Assembly (NCBI GenBank): GCA_050740255.1
Contig: JBOICV010000026.1
Span: 1 to 41,687 of the forward strand
Direction of reading: 5' to 3'
DNA: 41,687 bases
Origin: JBOICV01 sp050740255
GTDB taxonomy: Bacteria > Pseudomonadota > Gammaproteobacteria > Nevskiales > JBOICV01
The position numbers were made by a program, and so were the translations under genes. How positions within the stretch are numbered: the first letter of the stretch is position 1; each line of letters begins with the position of its first letter. Below are positions 37,963 through 41,687 of the stretch, in pieces. Below the pieces are notes generated by a model that saw only the letters and a list, made by a program, of their open reading frames with translations, searched no databases and was not told where the DNA came from.

Positions 37963-39834
37963 CACCAGCATCAATACCGCCGCCTGCAAGCTCAAGCCTT
38001 GCAGATTCGGATAAATGCCCAGCAGCGGCACGCGGATGAAGGCGACGTTTTGCGCCGACAGCCAGCCGGCTTCCTGCAATGCGGCCACGCCCTGGCCGGT
38101 GAAGACGACCGCCAGAATCACGATCAGCACTGAGCTGGCGGTGAAGAACTGCCGGATCGGCAGACGCATGGACAGCGCGAATACCGCCCATATCACGCCC
38201 GCCAGCATCAGACCCGCCGCCGCCATGCCGAGCAAAATCGCGCCGTGGCTGCCCTGGTCCCACAGCGCGCGATAGAACAGCACGGTTTCAAACACTTCGC
38301 GATAGGTGGCGATGAAGGACAGCAGCGCAATGCCCCACAGGCCACCGCTGGAGAGTGCACCTTTCATTTTGCCGGCCACATACTGCTGCCAGCGGCTGGA
38401 GTAACTCTTGTTGTGCAGCCACAGGCCCACCGACAGCAGAATCACCGCGGCCACTAGCGCGGTGAAACCCTCGGTCAACTCACGGGTCGCGCCCGAAATA
38501 TTGATGAAATAAGTCGAGGCAAACCAGGTGGCGATGCCGAGCAGCAGCGCGCTGCTCCAGCCGGCATGTACCCAGGGCAAAGCATCACTCCGCTCGGCGC
38601 GTTTGAGGAAGGTGAACATCGCGGCCAGCACCAGAATCACTTCCAGCCCTTCGCGCGCAAGGATTATGAAGCTGCCGACAAAGCTACCCAGCGGCGCATG
38701 CACTGCTTCCGTCAGCCGGTCGCGTGCGATGTCGAGCTGCGCCTGAATCTCCGCGGCCGATGCCATAACGCGTTCTGCGGGCGCGCCGGTTTTGATCAGC
38801 GCGCGATAATCCATCATCTGTTGCTCGATGGTGCGCACCAGTTGCGGATCGGCTGCGGCCAGCGCCGCTTCCGCCAGTTCAAAGCCATCCAGATAAGCCG
38901 CGAGCGCCTGCTGTAGCGCCAACTGGGCTTGCCCCGCGCCATAACTCTGGGCGCTGGCCTTGATCTGCGCGCTCGCCAGCGCCAGCGGATTTTCCTCGCT
39001 GCGCTGCAAGGCTTCAGGATGTGCACGCAACCAGGCGAGCACGTCGGTGCCGGCGGCGCCATGTTGCCGTGCCTGCGCATTTGGTAAAGCGTTGGCCAGA
39101 TGCTGCAGGTCGGGCAGCGCGCGCGCCGCTGCGGCTTGATCGCGCCACAAACGCTCGCCGCGCGCTTTCTCATCACCGCTATTGCTCAATTGGCTCACGT
39201 AAAACGCCAGCGCCCAGCGCTCGGCTTCGCTGAACTGTTTGAAACTCGGCATGCCGGTACCGGCCACGCCCAGGCTGATGACGTTGTACAGGCCGAACAC
39301 GCTGCGCTGCTCGGCGCGGGCACGATCGAGGAAATTCGCCGGCGGCGGCTCCAGGCCAGTACCGGCTGCACCATCGCCGCCGCCGCTCGCGCCGTGGCAA
39401 CTGGCGCAAGCGTTCTGATACTGCGCCTGAACCTGCGTCATATCCGGCGCACGTCGAGGCGCCTGCGGCACGGGATAATGTCTGACCAGTGCTGTGCTCA
39501 GCGCGTCAGTGAGCGCAGTAATCTCGCGGCCCGCCACTTTGTCGTGAATGGCCTGTTGTAGCCCCGTGGCCTGCCGCAGAAGTTCGGTCTGGGCCGGGGT
39601 CGCCGGCAGGCGCGCCAAAACCGCCGCTACTTCGCTGGCGAATTCCACCTGCTCCACGTACTCGGCCTCGTTCTTGACGCGGCCGTCTTGCACGAATTCC
39701 GGATAGTCCACGCCGATATAGTCCAGCATGTGCAAGGCGTTCATCACGTCCTGCTCGACCTCTGCGTAGGCGGAAAATGCGCCAAAATTCAGTAAGATGG
39801 CGCAGGTCAGTGGTAATAGGCGTCGAGGGTGCAT
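37909..39834 (-). CDS. Cytochrome c-FTR1 family iron permease fusion
   Basis: Putative high-affinity iron importer of the FTR1/EfeU family. The 641-aa product has a signal peptide (MHPRRLLPLTCAILLNFGAF SAYA), a helical periplasmic region, a cytochrome c motif CASCH (Cys143, Cys146, His147), a second helical region and a seven-helix FTR1 domain with both iron-binding REXXE motifs: REGLE (395-399) and REVFE (513-517). The fused heme domain may oxidise or reduce iron at the permease (inference). ATG 39834 is chosen for its signal peptide and because the promoter at 39863-39891 lies upstream, which excludes the longer starts. Weak Shine-Dalgarno. Divergent from the lipoprotein gene. Confidence 0.9.
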   Translation of the reverse strand: MHPRRLLPLTCAILLNFGAFSAYAEVEQDVMNALHMLDYIGVDYPEFVQDGRVKNEAEYVEQVEFASEVAAVLARLPATPAQTELLRQATGLQQAIHDKVAGREITALTDALSTALVRHYPVPQAPRRAPDMTQVQAQYQNACASCHGASGGGDGAAGTGLEPPPANFLDRARAEQRSVFGLYNVISLGVAGTGMPSFKQFSEAERWALAFYVSQLSNSGDEKARGERLWRDQAAAARALPDLQHLANALPNAQARQHGAAGTDVLAWLRAHPEALQRSEENPLALASAQIKASAQSYGAGQAQLALQQALAAYLDGFELAEAALAAADPQLVRTIEQQMMDYRALIKTGAPAERVMASAAEIQAQLDIARDRLTEAVHAPLGSFVGSFIILAREGLEVILVLAAMFTFLKRAERSDALPWVHAGWSSALLLGIATWFASTYFINISGATRELTEGFTALVAAVILLSVGLWLHNKSYSSRWQQYVAGKMKGALSSGGLWGIALLSFIATYREVFETVLFYRALWDQGSHGAILLGMAAAGLMLAGVIWAVFALSMRLPIRQFFTASSVLIVILAVVFTGQGVAALQEAGWLSAQNVAFIRVPLLGIYPNLQGLSLQAAVLMLVLSGFAWNHVTAGRAVTD

Positions 39835-39862
39835 GTGAGCCGGGGATATGGAAACAAGAAGC

Positions 39863-39891
39863 ATTATCGAATGTAATTCGTTCTGAGACAA
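39863..39891 (-). promoter_or_regulatory. Promoter of the cytochrome c-FTR1 gene with operator-like dyad
   Basis: On the minus strand TTGTCT (39886-39891) and GATAAT (39863-39868) are spaced by exactly 17 bases, a good sigma-70 promoter. The spacer contains CGAAT-TAC-ATTCG, a perfect 5-3-5 dyad at 39868-39880 that could be an operator. It does not match the Fur consensus well. Transcription would begin near 39856. Confidence 0.62.
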
Positions 39892-39918
39892 TATAGTCCC
39901 GGACATGGAAAATTAGCC

Positions 39919-41340
39919 GTGCGGTCCATCTTGCTTGCTGGCCTCATTGCCGTTCTATGTGGCTGCGCCAGCTTGGGCGCTGTCCCCGCGCCGATCAGCG
40001 CCTGTGACGCTCTTTACCAAGAGCTGGATCAGGCGACCGAGCGGAGCGGGGTGCGTGACGGCGGTGAGCAACCCATCGCCGGATTTCCCCATCTGCGCGT
40101 CAATCGGCTGCTGGCGAGCCTGACACCACAGGCCGCAGATGAAAAAAAGTTTGATGCCTGGATAAGCCGGCTGGCGGCGCTGGACTTGAACGCACGCGAG
40201 ATCGAGCTGCATAACTTGGCCGGGACTGACGCCACGCAAGTGCTACAGCGCTTGCGTGAATGCAGCGCGGAGAAACTCGCACGTAATCGCGCCGATCCGG
40301 AGCGGCATGCGCAATTGATTGACGCCGCACAGGTGCCAGCGGATTACTCCAATGCGGCGCGATTCTTTGGGCTGTACCCGCTGGCGGTGCCCTTTCTGCG
40401 CGCGGGTATTGAAAAATACAATAGAGAAGTGCGCACCGATTTCGCGCGGCCGCTGCGCGAGTTGCCCCATGGCGGCAGGCTGATTCTGTGGCGACCCGAC
40501 GCGGTTGCCGCACCCAAGCCGATAGAGGTGGCGCGCTGGCTGCAACAACGCGACGTCTTGGGCATGCCACAACTGACGGCAGCACAATGGCAGAAGCTGG
40601 CGGTAGCGCACGCGCCAAGCTGGTGGGTGGAAACCGAAGGCGATTACGACTTGCCGGGTGCGCCGGTTTGGCGCGGGCAGCAAGCGGCACTGGATACCAG
40701 CCAACCCGTCACTTATTTCCTGCCGAGCTACGGCCGCTGGCAGGGCAGGGTCGTGCCGCAACTGGTGTACGTCGTCTGGTTCGCCGCGCGGCCGCCCGAA
40801 TCGTCGCTGGATTTCTACGCGGGTCAGTTCGACGGACTGGTCTGGCGCGTGACGCTGGACGAAACCGGTCAGCCGCTCGCTTACGACACGATTCATCCCT
40901 GCGGCTGTTACCACTACTACTTTCCGGTCGCCGATCTGAAAGTAAAAGTGAAAGACAGTATGTGGCAGGAGCCCGTGCTGGTGCCGCAAGTCAACGCGCC
41001 CGCCAAAGAGGTCGCGGTGCGCGTGGAATCCGCCACGCACTACGTGCGCCGGGTGGTGCCGGACTACGCGGCTTTTTCTACCGAGCGCCGTCAGTACACG
41101 CTCAGGCCTTACCGCGAATTGCTCTCGCTGCCGCGCAGCGACGGCACGCGGCGCAGTCTATTCCGGCCCAATGGCCTGCTATGCGGCAGCGAACGGCTCG
41201 AACGTTTATGGCTATGGCCGAGCGGTGTGATCAGCCCCGGCGCGATGCGGCAATGGGGACGGCATGCCACCGCATTTGTTGGCACGCGTCACTTCGACGA
41301 TCCGGAAGTTATGGAGCGCGTGTTCGCACCGGCTAGGTGA
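39919..41340 (+). CDS. Uncharacterised lipoprotein with HPCGCYH motif
   Basis: A 473-aa protein with a lipoprotein-type N-terminus (MRSILLAGLIAVLCGC, lipidation cysteine at residue 16) from a GTG start. I do not recognise a named domain. Notable is IHPCGCYHYYFPV, with His326, Cys328, Cys330 and His332, a likely metal or heme contact, and a conserved-looking C-terminus (GRHATAFVGTRHFDDPEV). The N-terminal third is helical and polar, the rest beta-rich and aromatic. It starts 84 bases from the divergent FTR1 gene, sharing its promoter region, so a link to iron handling is possible (inference). It overlaps the next convergent gene by 8 bases. Confidence 0.75.
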   Translation: MRSILLAGLIAVLCGCASLGAVPAPISACDALYQELDQATERSGVRDGGEQPIAGFPHLRVNRLLASLTPQAADEKKFDAWISRLAALDLNAREIELHNLAGTDATQVLQRLRECSAEKLARNRADPERHAQLIDAAQVPADYSNAARFFGLYPLAVPFLRAGIEKYNREVRTDFARPLRELPHGGRLILWRPDAVAAPKPIEVARWLQQRDVLGMPQLTAAQWQKLAVAHAPSWWVETEGDYDLPGAPVWRGQQAALDTSQPVTYFLPSYGRWQGRVVPQLVYVVWFAARPPESSLDFYAGQFDGLVWRVTLDETGQPLAYDTIHPCGCYHYYFPVADLKVKVKDSMWQEPVLVPQVNAPAKEVAVRVESATHYVRRVVPDYAAFSTERRQYTLRPYRELLSLPRSDGTRRSLFRPNGLLCGSERLERLWLWPSGVISPGAMRQWGRHATAFVGTRHFDDPEVMERVFAPAR

Positions 41341-41686
41341 AACTGCGGCCAACCGCGAAGGTGTAAATCAGAATCGCGGGCGCCTGGCAAAACATCACCA
41401 GCGCGGTATACAGCTCCTCATCCCAGCCGTCTTCATGCGCACGCGTGCTGCGTACCAGTCGCCCCGCGACCCAGTCGCCGGCGAGAGCGAGCAGCACGAA
41501 CAGCCCGAGCGCTTCCAAACCCGGCAGCAGCTTCACCGGTACGCCCAGCATGTTGCCCAGCCAGAAAGCCAGCAGGCTGGCGCCCGCAATCGCATGCAGC
41601 GGGAACACCAAACCTGGAAAACGCCGCAGGCCCGGCACCAGCGGCAGCAGCAACCCGAGCGCGAACATCAGATTCAGCAAGGAATG
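41333..41686 (-). CDS. Hydrophobic membrane protein, 5' end beyond the window
   Basis: The frame is open to the window edge, so the N-terminus is probably missing. The visible 117 residues include three to four hydrophobic segments (LMFALGLLLPLVPGL, FPLHAIAGASLLAFWLGNML, ALGLFVLLALAGDWVAG, LVMFCQAPAILIYTFAVG) and a charged loop RSTRAHEDGWDEEL. I do not recognise the family. A TTG at 41680 could be a start but has no special support. Confidence 0.6.
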   Translation of the reverse strand, partial: HSLLNLMFALGLLLPLVPGLRRFPGLVFPLHAIAGASLLAFWLGNMLGVPVKLLPGLEALGLFVLLALAGDWVAGRLVRSTRAHEDGWDEELYTALVMFCQAPAILIYTFAVGRSFT

Positions 41687-41687
41687 G

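Noticed and set aside
39841..39900. Fur box upstream of the FTR1 gene
   Set aside because: Only one GATAAT hexamer is present and it serves as the -10; the surrounding 19-mer matches the Fur consensus poorly.

Overview
The window is a dense, GC-rich stretch of a gammaproteobacterial chromosome. The evidence is gene order: gmk-rpoZ-spoT-ridA-recG, ftsY-ftsE-ftsX-rpoH, thiD-thiE-hemL, comF divergent from bioB, and an aa3-type cytochrome oxidase cluster with ctaG, SURF1, ctaA and ctaB. A Chromatiales or Acidiferrobacterales-like lineage would fit, but I cannot place it below class from sequence alone. No tRNA, rRNA, CRISPR or phage genes were seen.

Layout. 1-1258: the right end of an IS256-family element, the surviving tail of an ABC ATPase, its intact permease partner and a small membrane protein. 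1299-7908: gmk, rpoZ, spoT, ridA, recG and ubiA in one direction, with an intrinsic terminator between rpoZ and spoT. 7886-9871 (minus): an MscS-type channel and comF. 9852-13173: a BirA-like operator and promoter, then bioB, bioF, a small membrane gene and bioD with overlapping ends. 13422-21886: coxB, coxA, a 37-aa protein, ctaG, coxC, a DUF2909 gene (minus), SURF1, a SCO-like protein, ctaA and ctaB, which make the oxidase, deliver its copper and make heme O/A. 21890-26591: accessory genes (DUF1295 methyltransferase-like protein, AraC regulator, DUF2283/DUF4258 pair, frameshifted class III cyclase, glyoxalase-fold and SRPBCC proteins). 26731-35090 (minus): thiD-thiE-hemL-DedA/PAP2/LssY-ftsY-ftsE-ftsX-rpoH. 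35091-35596 is non-coding and carries a promoter-overlapping dyad and a DnaA-box-like cluster. 35597-41687: an O-methyltransferase, an AraC-alkyltransferase fusion, a Popeye-like cyclic-nucleotide-binding protein, a cytochrome c-FTR1 iron permease, a divergent lipoprotein with an HPCGCYH motif, and a truncated membrane protein gene.

The most unusual property is the number of short palindromic repeats, of at least four families, and where they sit. Besides intergenic copies, several lie in frame inside housekeeping genes: 39 codons within bioF, about 16 within ctaA, about 10 in the coxB linker. Another supplies the last ~22 codons and stop of bioB together with the translation-start region of bioF. 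This resembles the protein-invading palindromic elements known from Rickettsia and is the best candidate here for something undescribed. Second-tier observations are the DnaA-box-like cluster, the BirA-like operator overlapping comF, a PAP2 domain lacking its nucleophilic histidine, and a paired cyclic-nucleotide theme (broken cyclase, Popeye-like receptor).
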